Shown here one piece after another: positions 1 through 15,000 of a DNA stretch of 64,000 nucleotides (the stretch's first letter is position 1; each line of letters opens with the position of its first letter). Made by a program: the position numbers and the translations under genes. The notes beneath the pieces were generated by a model. That model was given only the letters and a program-made list of their open reading frames with translations, was not told the origin of the DNA and made no database searches. Source of the DNA: Agrypnia vestita (taxonomy: Eukaryota > Arthropoda > Insecta > Trichoptera > Phryganeidae); assembly GCA_016648135.1 (NCBI GenBank), contig JADDOH010002604.1, positions 62,001 to 126,000 of the forward strand, in the 5' to 3' direction.

Positions 1-77
1 TGTCTTACTGTTATTCGTCTGCATCAGACATTATATTCATTCATATAATTTTATAAATTTGTCATTTTAACTATTAC

Positions 78-3000
78 CTGTTCTAAATACAAGTGCGTTG
101 AATTCAATGCCTTCAACCTGGTATATCCATAGTCTTGGCTGCGGAAGGCCGACCACTCCGGTGCTTTTTCTGAAAGAATACATATTTATTTAATGATATA
201 TTTGATAACGTATAGATATGCTAATAGAAACTTCGGTGGCAGGAGCCACCGTTCACAGCTCCGATACTCAGTAGGTAATGCATGATTATCACAGCAGTTC
301 TTATAATAATAAAATTGTGTTATTTCTGATGAAATTTTTTCCATCCAAGTCCAATGGGAATGGATTTTATAATAAAGAGTTAAGGCTGTTATTACGGTCG
401 TAAGACATATTTAACTGTAATTTCGATATTTTATACGCACCATATGTATTACTAAGAAGCGAATCTCGACATTTCGTTGGATACTTATAGGGGTATTAAA
501 GTATTCAAAACAAATTAGATGAATCAATCAGAAAAATATGTATTTAAAAAAAATTTACCAATCGAAAAATATTTGGTTACCGCTGGAATATGAAACCAGA
601 ATTTCTATGAAAAATTTGAGACATATATGCTGTCTTTTATAATTCTATTTTGAATGAACATCGCAATTCCGCTTCTTCTGACATCAGCTAAATCACAAGA
701 TTTAATTTTAATCATTGTGTTTATTCTCATTTTTGCAGAACCCTCGCAACAACTCGTAAATCAACCTCATGAATTCGTAAATCATAAATTGTAACCACCT
801 AAACCAGTCATACGATGTCCCGTATTAGTTCACTGGACCGAGTCGAATCCACGAAACCCTTGCCTCAACTCTATCGCTGGCGACCGGTGGGGAAGCGTGA
901 CGGGCAGATCCGCGGGCTCCTTATGAGCTGTGAAATGCGAAAATTCCTCAAATCACTTTGCGGTTGCCGATCTGAGAGATTTCACAGCCCATAAGGAGCC
1001 CGTGGATCTTCCCGTCACGCTTCCCCACCGGTCGCCAGCATAGAGATGTATTCCATAAACGCTCCAGGTGACATTTTTGTACATCTTTCTAATTGATTCA
1101 TCTATTTTTTTTAAATATCATCAAATTATGTTTTAATATTGCAGCTTCACAATAAAATGTTTTTATTTTAAAAAAAATAATATTCCTTTATTTATAGATT
1201 TCTTTTGAAAACTCACCCACAAATTGTTCGCGACCTTCTTTACATCCAGCAGATCCGGTAACAATGTGAACGGGAGCTCTGGAAACATACATCTTTTATA
1301 TGACATGTATATGTAACAGTGAATTTATAATTTTAGTGAGTCTATATTTTCACTAGTAGAAATATATTTTACCCGGTCGAGCAGTGAAAATATGTCAATC
1401 AATGAATTTACAGATTCACTGCGCAATATCGGTGAAACTATATTTTGTCCACGAATGCACGCATTTCTCAAAGGTTAGGTTAGGTTAGGTTAATAATTAT
1501 CCGGTATATAATGTTGATATGCACAGAAGAAACGAATAGTGCGGTAAGAACCTTTTTCACTCCATAACTTTAATTTTAAATTGTTATTCTAAGAGGTCAA
1601 TCTCTATGCGGAAATAGACATCTGTCAAATTTAATTTTAATGACAGTTTGGAAACTAATAAAAATATCACTAGTAAGATATCAGTTAAAATATTTTTCAC
1701 TAGTTTGTATTAATTTCTATTGGTGAAAATCTGCTTGGATATGATAAGAATAACCTTGAATATAATTTCATTAAAATGCCAGTGAAAATATAGACTCACT
1801 AGGAATACATATTCACTGTAACACATACAAATAGAACAGAGATAAAATTAAACAATAAAACAAAAATGATTCTGTTTAGGTCTATTAAAAACAAGGACTT
1901 GGTTTTGTTACATCTAAAAAAGAAAATAAATTTGAAAATATTTAATGGAGCCCCTAAATGCGCAGTGTGCCCTTGCTGGCAGATGAGACTGTAAGTAACG
2001 TTTCAGATATTTAACAATTTATGTATCAGTTGCGATATCCCACTCTGCCTACAAAATATGAACAATGTTGAATGAATCTCTGTTCAATAAGTCTCATAAA
2101 AATTCATGTGTCATCCCAATTATAATAATTTTGTTGTCTGTCCGTCCGTCCATCGTAACTTCGTGTAACGTCCGTAACTTCTTTATAGTATTTTTTTTTG
2201 TATAATTAAATAAGTACTTTCTCTTTAGGAACCAACATGTAAAATTACCGTCATTTTTGACAGATTACAGTTAGTTACACATATATTTTGATTATGAATC
2301 AATAAATTTACAAATATGAAATACAGGGTGCCTCGTAGCTACTAGCAAAAACTTCAGGGGAATTTTCTTCATTCAATTTTGAATAGAAAATATTGTTTAC
2401 ACTGTCTTTTTTGTCATAAATCAAAAAACTGTATAAATATATGTAATTGCTATTGCAAAAATATTATAAAAAATACATTTACTCACTGTGGATTTACATA
2501 AGGATGTTCAAGTGACCCATTGTACACATTATAATCATAAATCGGCCACAGCCGCTCGTAGGAATGCTCGTGAGCCCAAATTTCCAAATCAACTCCATAT
2601 TTATAAAATAATTCTTCCAAGCCTGAAAAAACCAATGAGTTTTAATTTTCATAATAACCCGTTTCATAATTATACCACCCAGTACACGTTACTCAATGAA
2701 GTATGTTTTTCTAATTTATTTCAAATTAACGAGTCAGTATGTATGTACACACTCGATACCATGCAAGTGGGAACAAATAAAAATCTCAAAAGCATAAGGA
2801 ACCAGGCAAACAATCATTATTATAGCAAATATGATTAATATTATATAATGAATCAATTAAATTAAATAACAATAATTCTTTTTTACATTATAGATAATAA
2901 AATATTTATAGGTTGTTGTCTGTACATATTATTTTACCGGAAACTGACTAAAGCATATTTTTTTTTTTTTTTTATTATAATACATAGCAAAAGAAAAGAT

Positions 3001-6000
3001 TTATTCAACAAGTACACTTACTGTAATGTTTCTACATCCATTTTTTGTTCAAAATTATATGTCCGGAGCAATTATAAAATAAATATAGGAAGGTGAAAAA
3101 TAGGATATAGCATATAACATTTCATGCTTCTTTTGAGGGGACATGCATCACAGTAAATGTACTAGTAATAAAATAAATTTATTTTAATGTTTAAAGAAAT
3201 ATATTCGATCCCTTCTCTATTATTTGTTTTTATTTAACATCATACATGTTAAAGATAAACTGGCAAAAAAATTATATTGAAAACAATTTGTCATGATAAA
3301 CATTAAATTTTAATTACCATCATATTATCAAGAATTATATTTCTGTTTGGATAAGTACCTACCCATCCATAGATATTTACACCGTGTTTTATCATTGTCT
3401 CTGACCATCTCTACATATGATCATATTATATACATAATTAATAATATTATTTACGGTATAACCACTAATAATAATGAGTGAGACGAAAAGCAAGTGATGG
3501 ACCCCGAGAAGGAAAAAAGGATGACATTGGGAATCTTAAATCAATCCATGTCCTCAATTTCAAAAGCAAAATAAATTGTGTAAGCATCATTCTATAGCCC
3601 AGTTTTATAAAATAAATATTATGTTACAGTATTTTTGTTTGATACAGAGAGTTCAAAGGTGAAACTGGATATCTGAATCAACCCAATGAAATCAACTTGT
3701 ATTTATTTAAAATATTGTCAAAAAAGACACCGGTGGATTTACAGAATATACAGGGTGCCTCATAGATAGCAATAACTTCGGGGGAGTCTTCTTCATGCAA
3801 TTTTGAATAGAATATATTCTTTACACTGTCATCAGTTACGGAGATAAGCGACATCAAAGTTTGCATTTTTTTTTTCAAAATGAATTAAAAATTCATACAA
3901 GTCAAATAAAATGATAAAAACCAAAAAGAAATTTGTTTCAAAGTTTGGCAGGATTTTAATCATTTTATTTGTTGTTTTACAGCGAATGAATTTTTACTAT
4001 TCCATATAAGTTACTGTAGTGATAGTCCAATGTTTTACAGAAAAAAGTCAGAAATATTGAAAAAAAAATGCAAACTTTGTAGTCGCTTATCTCCGCAACT
4101 GTCGAGATTTCACTCAAAGTGTAAATAATATTTTCTATTCAAAATTGAATGAAGAAGACTTCCCAGATGTTTTTGCTACTGTCTAAGAAACTCTACATAT
4201 ATTTATGTATTATATTAAGCCGCCACCATATTATGAATTTTTAAATTATAATTTTACAAGCAATACAAGTTTATTTTATTCAAAATTTGTGTTCAAATAA
4301 TTATGAATATTTATGTTAGTTATATAACATGTGTATTGTTTGTCGTGTGTTAAAAATTTAATTAATAACACATAACACGTCCACCAAATTTAACTAAGTT
4401 AATTTGCTATTGTCAGGATGGAAAAATAACAATGATTCAGAATAATCTTATAAAGTGATGGCCAAATAGGATTAATCTAAGACACTCATCCATTCTAATG
4501 CTATAATTTTTTTTTACTGACAATGGAAAACTTTTAAAAAGCGACACAAAGTGCAAATTGACGATATTATCTCGAGGTTGTTTGACATCACTAGTGATTT
4601 ATCATTATTGGGCTTGTTGGGCAAATGCAAAACGCAAGCTTAACAATTTATACAAAGCAAAATATGAAATCTAATGTACAGCGATCCCCTCTCAGTAATT
4701 ACTCAATTAATTAAAATTGAAATGAATTCTAAATTTAAAAATGTCCTTAGGTTTTCACGGCCGTTCAGAATCTTCTGCGCATAGGTTTCTGGGATATTCT
4801 GCAGTGTATATGTGACCTCTCTGGCCAACGTTTCGGATACCATTGCAGGGCCCATCATCAGGGCTGATGTTCATCATCAGCCATCATCAGCCCTGATGAC
4901 GGACCCTGCAATGGGATCTGAAACGTCGGCCAGAGAGGTCACATATACACGGCAGAATATCCCAGAATACTATACACAGAAGATACTAAATTTAAATGAT
5001 TTGATTTTTAGAGAAATGTTTTTAATTATTCTAATTGTACTTAATTTTATAGCACGTTTTTAATTAATGTTTTAATGGAAGTAATCTATCAAGAAAATAT
5101 AGAAAACATAGGACAGAAAAACAACAGAAAGTTCCAGATTCCAGTGATACCTATATTTTTTCAATACACAGATTTTCTTTCGTCTTTTATAATTAATTAC
5201 TAATTGAAATCTATATATGAAAATTTAATGGCACTCTTGAGATGGGGATCATTGTAGATTAAAAAATAAATTCATCAGGGAACGGGGGGAGGAATTCATC
5301 ACAAGTAGCAATAAACTGTTAGAAGCTAGCGCCTTACCAAACCAGTGTATGAAAGGCAAGCCAACTCGAGTTAGTGTCTCGTGGTGGGTACAATCGTTAA
5401 TGTTTAAATTACTGCAGTACATCGGGCGGTGGCCGAAAACTACAATCCACGGTCGCCGCTTTCTGCAATCGGAGAGCAAAACAAAGCGCAAAATGGCACG
5501 CTTAATTATTCGTGCTCCGGTACAAAGTAAAAGGGTGGAAGGTGACTCACCGAACGAGTGTGAGAATGGCAAACCGACGCGAGTTATTGTCTCGTAATGT
5601 GTGCAGTCGTCATCGTTCAAGTTGCTACAATACATCGGACGGTGCCCGTACACTACGATCCAAGGCTGTTTCTTTCTGCAATTGTGCGATGCCATTTTCA
5701 CATTTTTAAAGGTTATAATAATTGAAGGGTACACATATCAAAACCACATATTTTCCAAAATTAAATATGACAATACTTAATTTACATTTCTTACACCAAG
5801 TCTTCAAACAATGTTAACGTTTGATTTATAATTAACCATATTTTCTGTCAGACAATTCAGGCGTTATGTAGGTAATCTAGATTGTATCTAATTTATCATA
5901 TTTTGTGTTTTTACATGTGTAACTAATATATAAAAACATAGGAACCCAAAACATTGAATATGCAACATTACTTTTCAATTAAAAAATAATTTAATGATAT

Positions 6001-9000
6001 TGCAGTTTTAAAAAATGTACACATGTTTATCACTGGATATTTATAAATGGGTAATAATAACTACGCAAAATCATTCAAGAATTAATATCATTAATTTATT
6101 GAAAAATTTAATAACCAAACAGCGATGTGCTTTTACATTATATTATCTAAATATAATAATTTCCTCATCTGTCCGTAACTTGCTCATGTGACAACTTTAG
6201 ATAATTAGAGTGTGAAAGGCAATCAGCGCGACTAATGTTGTGCGGTCACGCAAGGTCCTTATTAATTATTATTATTTTCCATGATTTTTCACGGGTATAC
6301 AGCTAGTGTTTATATGTTACTGGTACTTTAAGAAAAGGAAACTATTTTTAATAAATTATGCTATTTCTTCAATTAAGTCGTCATAAAAAAAAATTATGTT
6401 ATATTAAAAAAATAATCATACAATATAATGTAATAATCATGTAAACATAATATTTTGAAAAAACATTCAGTAAACAAATGTTTATCTAAAATGGAATAAT
6501 GGTTTTGGAGATAAATTGCAGTGAAACTGAAAGGCGAAAATGTATTTAAAAAATAAATTAAAATAGAAATAGTCATAAACAAAAAAGACAATAAAATAAA
6601 TATAGTAATTTTGTTGTCTGTTTGTAACTTGCTGGAATGACAACTTTAGATAATTAGAGTATAACACGCAATCAGAGAGCGGCTTATGCTGCACAGTCAC
6701 AATGGACGTTATTAATTATTATTATTTCCAGTGATTTTTCACGGTTGTTCAATTAGTTGTGATTATAATTTAGCTCTATTACTAACACTGATTTTTTTTC
6801 CATTCATGCACATATTATTGCTTGTCAATTTCTCTGTAAGTTAAATTTTTTTCTTCCGTCTGTGAATTTCAGTAATTTAAAAGTACACAAGTGCCTAATT
6901 ATTCGGTGTAATGTCGATCAAAAATGTTCCACATTCAAAATTATTTTGACATACCTATTCATAGTCTGCTTTTGTTTAAAACAATTTATTGAAACTATGC
7001 ATGTTGCTGTATTTATCCTTTTTAAAAGACCATAATGCCAAATTGATAGCAGATCTTGTTTTATTTACATTGTATTTTTTTTCATAAAAAACATATTACG
7101 TCGTTTTTTAAACATTTATGATAAATGGCATGTCCCCTATCTTTACAAATTTATTAATATAATGATCTATTCATTTTCATTATATGTTTATCCACCAGAA
7201 AACGTGGTAATTAAAAATCAATTCGTATTCATTGAAGACACATTTAACAAAAAACTTATTTTGTAAACTAGCCACAAGATTGAGTTATCAATGGTACAAC
7301 TAACCTCATTTTACGATATTGACAAAAAAATTTAAAATATCAATTATGTAAACACAAGTAACACAACTGATATTAAAATGTTAGATAAAATAATAAAAAT
7401 AACATTGACAAATACATTTATACAAATATTTATAAACTTATAACAACACACAAGATATTTCAAATATATTCTCAAGAATATTAAATAGTCACCATACCAT
7501 CGCAGATATTGAAAAAAAAGGTTTTTAACACCTTCAATTATTATATTTTTGTAAATGGAGTATTTTTTATTCTGAAAATAAATAAATCACAAGTGCTCCA
7601 TCTAATAATAAATCAAACTTTTTATAATTCATATTAACATAAAGAAAACAATTTATTGAATAACCACCATATTTCGGGCAATGGTACCTTCATTAGGATA
7701 CAATGTATACTAAAAATTAAAATTAGAAGCATAGACATTAAAAACAAAAAATATAATTCGAAATTTGCCATATGTAATTTGAAATTTTTCAAACCCACAA
7801 GTCCCAAAATGTTAATTTCAGAGTACATTAACCCCATATTTCGAAAATCCCTGTAATTCGAAATAATTTTTAGCCCCTTGCACCATTAAAATAATACATT
7901 TTAGTCCACATAATTAGAAATTCTTTTGAAATTCAACAAACATGAAAAAAATATTTCGATTTTTTTCGCAAGTTCTCTAGTAATTACGTTTTCGAAATGC
8001 TTTCTTGCAATATGCATATTCTTCAAATTTCTTGAAGTATACAAAAATACAGACACTTCGCAAAATTAGTGAGTTTTACGATTTTTGGCAAATTTCTCAA
8101 ACGCATGATGATTTTTTTGTATCTGAATTTGAAATTAACGAGATTGTACTGTATACTGGAATTGAAAAATAAATCAGGAACTAAAGTGAAAACAAATTCA
8201 AAAAATAACTACGTATTTACAAAAAATATTTGGTTATTTAAAGTTTTTAATTTGCTATTGACACTTTATTTGATTTATCAAATATTCATTTATGTTTTTG
8301 TTAATGTCTATACTGCCTATTTTAATTTTTAATATACGCTGTATCCTGAGTAAGGGATCATTGGCTCCATAACATGATAATTATTCAATAAACACAGTTA
8401 TATACTGTATGCACATACAAAAGAGTAGTTTTATGCAAAGTGTTTTCTTTTTATTTATATAAATAATGTCACCACAAAGTTATTTTGCTATTACTGAAGA
8501 AGATCTTACAATTCCGCTTCACGGGTGCTAATAGCGGGAATAAATTAATACTGTCATGCGGAAAATAAATTACATTAGTCATGAAGGTCAACAGAATGAT
8601 AATTATTTCTAAGATCTTACAATCCTATATCATAAATCTTGAAAAAGAATTACATGTAGGTACAGTAGCCGGCAAACATCTTGACAATTTTCAGCGTAGT
8701 GGGGGGAAGTTTGCGCATGTACACTCCATACTATCTCACCCCTGACACCCAAAATTTGTCTTCTGCGCAGCTAAGCCATTGTTCAAGATGTTTGCCGGCT
8801 ATTATAGTATAGCTATTATAGTATAGTGAATTAACTTTTAATTAGGTAAAAGAACTGCATTTAAAGAGAAAGATAACTATAAGTGATAGAAATTGTTCAT
8901 CAGTATTCAAAAATCCAAAACAAATTGAAATAGGATATGAAATATGTATATTCAGAACAATCTCAATTATCCAGGATCCTATTAACTGTGTCTCAGCACT

Positions 9001-12000
9001 CAAGGATAGCCAGTTCTGTTCATCTGTCACCGTTGCTCCATCGAGCTTGGGAGCGGCCAATCCTTCATCTCCCGAGGCCTCTTCTCCAGAGCTCTTCCCC
9101 ATCTTATTTCATCTCTTCAACAGATATTTCCAGCCATTTGCTACTTGAGCAGTTCTTTCGGGGAACATTTATTCTCTGGCAAATATGTACTTTAGGTACT
9201 CAATCTTTCAAAAATATACCAAGCATAGTCCATTCCATTGCTCAATTACCATATTTTAATTTGTGTATGATGATATTGATGGTAAGGATCCATGCCTCGG
9301 CAGCCATTACGAGTATATTTTTCTAATAACATTTTAAAGTATTTGAAATAAAAAAATAATTTTTCATTTGATATTTAGTTTAAAAAAAGATACATTCATC
9401 CAGAAGTAGGATTATTTTACTTTCTGTTAATTTTTAATGTTTTTTTTTTTTTGTAGAAATCATTCGCATGATTTTTTTTCTCTGTCGCCCTGAATAATTG
9501 AGAGTCTGTTGTAATCCTTTTACATAAAACAAAAATAAAAAACTAAAGATTGCAAATAAAATATTTACCTGTTTTCAAAGTTATTAGCTTCTTGCAAATC
9601 AGTTTCCAGCCACTCGTACTGCAGGACAAGCTGTTTAATTCCATAATTGAGGAAGTAATAAAACTCGGTGGAGATAGATATGAAATGCACCGGTCCCATG
9701 TTGAAGCTGTACATCATGCTCTCCTGTCCTCCGGGCATGGAGAATCTGTTGCGGTAATTGCTGAAGTTGCTAAAAACAACGATAATGCAAATTTTAATGA
9801 GGAAAATACCAAAGGTCAAAATTTCTAATTCTTAATCAGCTGTTGTTGTCTAGTCGTCACCTAGAGCCTAGTTCAAAGGTAACACCGCCATATCAATGTC
9901 AAAGTATTTAAAATAACAATGTTAATGTTTTAAACTGAATGACTCGCTACACGTGTTACTCTATAAATCAAATTTTAATGGTACCATTTACATGCGCACA
10001 TTGTTACTTATGTTGTACTAACATATACAGGGTTATTTGTAAAACATTAATAACCTCGCAGGACTATATTCCTGCCTTGATTGTGAGTCGAAAATGTTCA
10101 AGCTATTATCACCTAATATCAATAGTTAAGGAGATATGCGACATCAAAGTTTGCATTTTTTTTTCAATATTTCTGACTTATTTTTTGTACAACGTTGGAC
10201 TATCATTACAGTAACTTATATCGAATATGAAAAATTCATTCCCTTTAATACAAGTCAACTAAAAAAATAAAAACCTTAAAATTCCAACTGGAAAACATTC
10301 CAATTGGAATTTTTTCATAGTTTTTTTCATTTTATTTAACTTGTATTGAAACGAATGAATTTTTCGTAATCGATATGAGTTAGTGTAATGATAGTCCAAC
10401 GTTTTAAAAAATAAGTCAGAAATATTGAAAAAAAAATGCAAACTTTGATGTCACATATCTCCATAACTATTGATATTAGGTCATAATAGGTTAAACATTT
10501 TTGACTCATAATCAAGGCGAGAATATATTCCTGTGAGGTTATTAATGTTTTACAAATAACCCTGTATAATAACACATATTGTACTAAAAACGTTGGGAGA
10601 GTCCTCTTCATACAATTTTGAAAAGAAAATATTCTTTACACTTTGGGTGAAATTTCGATTGTTACGGAGATAAGCGACATCGCAGTTTGAATTTTTTTTT
10701 AAATGAAGAAATCTTCCCAGAAGTTTTTGCTACTAGCTACGAGGTATCCCGTATAGCTGCTAAATTTTTAAATTAATTTTGGTTTAATGTATCACACATA
10801 CCAGCTTACAGCGCTCATCTTTTATCGAAACCGATTTGAACTTAATTAAATACAACTTTAATTTTAAATTGTGACTTACTGTATACATCTTGTTAATACT
10901 GTCAGCAATTAAACGAAGCAAATACCCTTTTTAAATCCTTTGAGCCAACTCTCGAGCACATTTGCCAAAAAAAATCAAATAAATCTACTTTGGCTAACAA
11001 TGTGTATAAATTAATTGAACCAAATATACTTAATTGAATTATAATATTTATATGTATATATAATAATTTATAATAAAACCTACAAAATATATAATTTCTC
11101 TAATCTTAGATTTCCAGTGTTTATTATGTTAAGAGAAAACTTACTAAGCTTCCTCATGGTTTCCTGGACAAACCATATAAGGCAGATATCCAGCCAAAGG
11201 TTCCAGTTGCCGCATAAAGGCATCTCCTATGAGTGCATTCTCGGAGTCCATGTCGTAAGCAAAATCTCCAACGTGGATGATAGCATCGTACATTCCTCTT
11301 TGGGCCTCATCTTGCAAACGAACTAGTGACTAAAATTAATAATATACAATTATATTTTTAGCATCACATTCATTACAATTATGTAAGTATTCTTAAAAGC
11401 TTTAAATTTTTTATACTATTGGGATTACACATGACGATAGGTCAACATCATGTTTAAATTAACCTGTTCCAGGCCCATATCGTGCATACAAAACATGGGC
11501 ACAGAACGGGTTAAGAATGTGGAAAATTTTCAAATATATAGTTGAGAAAAAATATTAAATAGTAACCTGTGCATTCTCATTTCCCATATCTCCGAAAATA
11601 GCCAGGGTCGGACTCCAATCGTCGGTATCCGGAACGCTTTTAAACCAAAATTCTGGAGACCACCCCAAAGTGCTACCGCAGTGGTACACTGGAAAGGTTA
11701 AATTCTTGTTAAAACGAGACACAAAAGCAGAAACTCACTTAATTACAATCATCATTCATTGATGTTGTGCAGCCGATTATAATTTATCTATTCAATTATC
11801 AGTAATAATGTGTATACTGCTAAGATAAAATAATGTCACATAGAATTATCGTTTCAATTTCATCCTTTTTGTCTATTGCATCAGTTGACATTTGTTAAGC
11901 CTGTTGAATGCTCATAATTATTTGACTAAATAAATGGAAAACTTCCAAATTCATGCACATCTTGGTGTAAAGAAAATGGGGACCAACCCACCATCACCCC

Positions 12001-15000
12001 AGTAAGGTACACTTCTTGTTCAATTACATGCATGCATGTATGTAATTGAACAAGATGTATGTAAACATGCATGAAACAAGCAATACAACAAGGAAAGACT
12101 ATCTTATTATCTTATTTATGGGACATAAAATATATTGACGGGATAAATGCAGAATAGGGCATTGGGAGCAGTCAGATACGCGAACCATAGACAATTATTC
12201 AATGATTTCCATAGATATGTGTAAAACTTCAAAGGAAAAGGCTGATTTGTCTAACTTATTAATGATTTTTAAATTGGAATTACTCGTTTAATATAAGAGT
12301 GTGACATTATTTTATATACATTTTTGGAATCAGGACATTCAATTATACCGGAAAATTTGTTAATATTTCCTACAGCTCCCAACGCCCCATTGTACATTCC
12401 ACCCTATATTGACGGAACCATGTTTTGTTTTCTTTGAAATGTGTGTAATATACATTGTCTTTATATAAACAATTTATATTAGCAACCTCATATCTACATC
12501 TTCTATTTATCATCTGCCAGCTTATTCGAGTATTTCATTAAACTGCATATTATCTATTATATTGAAGTTATCAAAATACAAGATATTACTATTATCAAAG
12601 GTCAATAAAGTTATCAGGAAATACATTTAGATCATTGCTAAAATGGGGTTAAGTGTTAAATTTTGAAAATATTTATGTATTACAATCTCTACCCCAGCTC
12701 AGTGTTACTTTGCTTCTATGAGCTGGGTTACATAACACATTTTTCTACGTGATTATGCTTTGGAAAACATTTCACCAATGTTTAATTATATAATGCAATG
12801 TTTCCCAAACTGTGAGTCACATTTTTTGTGGATTGTGAAAAGTTTTTGAAAGGTGAATGAAAGAAAAGTTTTAATTATTATTTTTTTGATATACACTCTG
12901 TTTTTGTTTTGGAATAATGCATCACCATTGGTTAAATCGCTTTGTTTTTTTTTTTGTTTTTTTGTTTTTTTTTTTTATTCGGTCATCTAACAGGGAGACA
13001 CAATCGCTTGATAAGATGAAATACAAAAAAAATTGTTAAATGTCTCCCTCAATTAAAGGATAACACAAATAGGACATAATCATAGATAAGTCAATTTGAC
13101 AATGACAGATAAAACATCATTTAAACAATTGTTCCAAATTTAGCTTAGACATATAATATACATGATCAGGGAGGGGGACGAGTTTCTAGTATCTGCTTCA
13201 CCATATGACGATATTCTTCATATTTAGTGTTAAAAATATCTATTGAATTTAAGAGGTAATTATAATCTGAGCATATGCGTGGAATGGGAGAGGATTTCCT
13301 ATTGTTGGTTTGATAAATTGGAAGGGAAAAGAGGTACTTCTGTCTGGTAGGTCGGAATGGGAAAGCTAGCAAGCTGGTGATTTCAGGAGAACCAATAAGG
13401 TTATGAATTATTTGGAAAAGAAAGGATTGATCTGACAATATTCGCCTGTTTTCTAGAGTTTCCAATTTATGAAATTTTATTGAGTCCAAATAGTTAAAAT
13501 TCAAATTAAATTTGTAGTTAATGCGCTTAAGGAATATTTTTTGAACGTTTTCGATTCTGTTAATATTAAATTTATGTGTGGGTGACCATATTGTTGAGCA
13601 AAATTCGAGGTGAGGTCGAATATAGGTTATTTATAGTCTCCTAAATGTACTAATTTGCCTGAATGGTTTGCCAAGACGCATTATGAAGCCGGACATTTTG
13701 AATGCTTTACCGACAATCGCATCAATGTGCCGGTTGAAATTCATTTTGGAGTCTAGCAACAATCCTAAGTCCCGTATCTCGTCCACATCCCTGACCATAT
13801 CATTACCAATAGTATATTCATATATAACATGATTTATTTTGCGGGTGAAGGAAATTTTATAACATTTAGTGACATTTAGTATCAGCCTATTCGTTTCACA
13901 GCAACCTGACAGCCTCTCGAGATCCTCTTGCATTTTTTGGCAGTCGGTTTCGGATTTTACTGACATAAAAATTTTCATATCATCAGCGTATGATAAAAAT
14001 TTACAATTTATAAAACATTTATGAATATCAAAAATATAAATATTAAACAGCAAGGGTCCGAGATGTGAGCCTTGTGGAACACCCGAGGGGACAATCTTAT
14101 ATTCTGATTTAAAACCCTCAATGCAAACAGTTTGTAATCTCTTATCTAGGTAAGAACTAAGTCATCTTAGAAGATCTCCGTGAATCCCCAGAAGTTTTAA
14201 TTTATGCAAAAAGATGCCATGATCAACTTTGTTGAAGGCCTTCGAGTAATCAGTATATATTGCATCGACTTTCGAATCGAATTCTTTTGTCCATATGAGT
14301 TGTGATGTAATCAGTGAAGTTTATCATGTTTGTTAACACAGAACGCTTTTTAAGAAATCCATATTGTGAATGTTCTCTAATATGGTTGTGTATATGTTAT
14401 TATACACAACTAGTTCAAAGAGTTTAGAAAACACTGATAATATTGAAATTGGTCTATAGTTCTTAATGTTATTCCTCGATCTGGTTTTTGATTGGTCAAA
14501 CAACGCGTCTTTCGATTCTCTATCCAATGACCATTTTTGACTTCCGCAGTGTTAGACGATATCTAAATATGTTTTTGCTTATTAAATTGATGTCTTTTAT
14601 TTAATTTAACCAGAATAAACTATTATAAATTTAGAAAAAACACACTAGACTTCAAGGTGTAATGTAAATGTTAACATGTCTAAATAAGTTGTTTTCATTT
14701 TCGGTTTTGGCTAGTTTTGGTCGTTCTCTAGCTATTATTAATGTTATATTACATTCATTTTAAGATGATTATATTTATTATTATAAACAAATGTATCATT
14801 TCTTTCTAGAAATTTATTTCTTTTTTATCTTATTGTCGGATAAGGCTACATGAGTCGCAATAGATTCGTCATTCTTAAATTTGTGCGCGATGCTAAAAAT
14901 TTTGGGAAGCACCGATCGCAATGTTCACATATTTATTTTAATTATCTCAGTTGAAATACATTTTATTGAAATGATACCTGGTGGAATCAACAATAGCTAT

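Noticed and set aside
2488..2838. 116-codon plus-strand frame
   Set aside because: Its beginning is the antisense of phosphatase exon 7 and the rest is AT-rich intron.
8937..9326. 129-codon plus-strand frame
   Set aside because: Antisense to a decayed LINE that reads on the minus strand; no recognisable protein on the plus strand.
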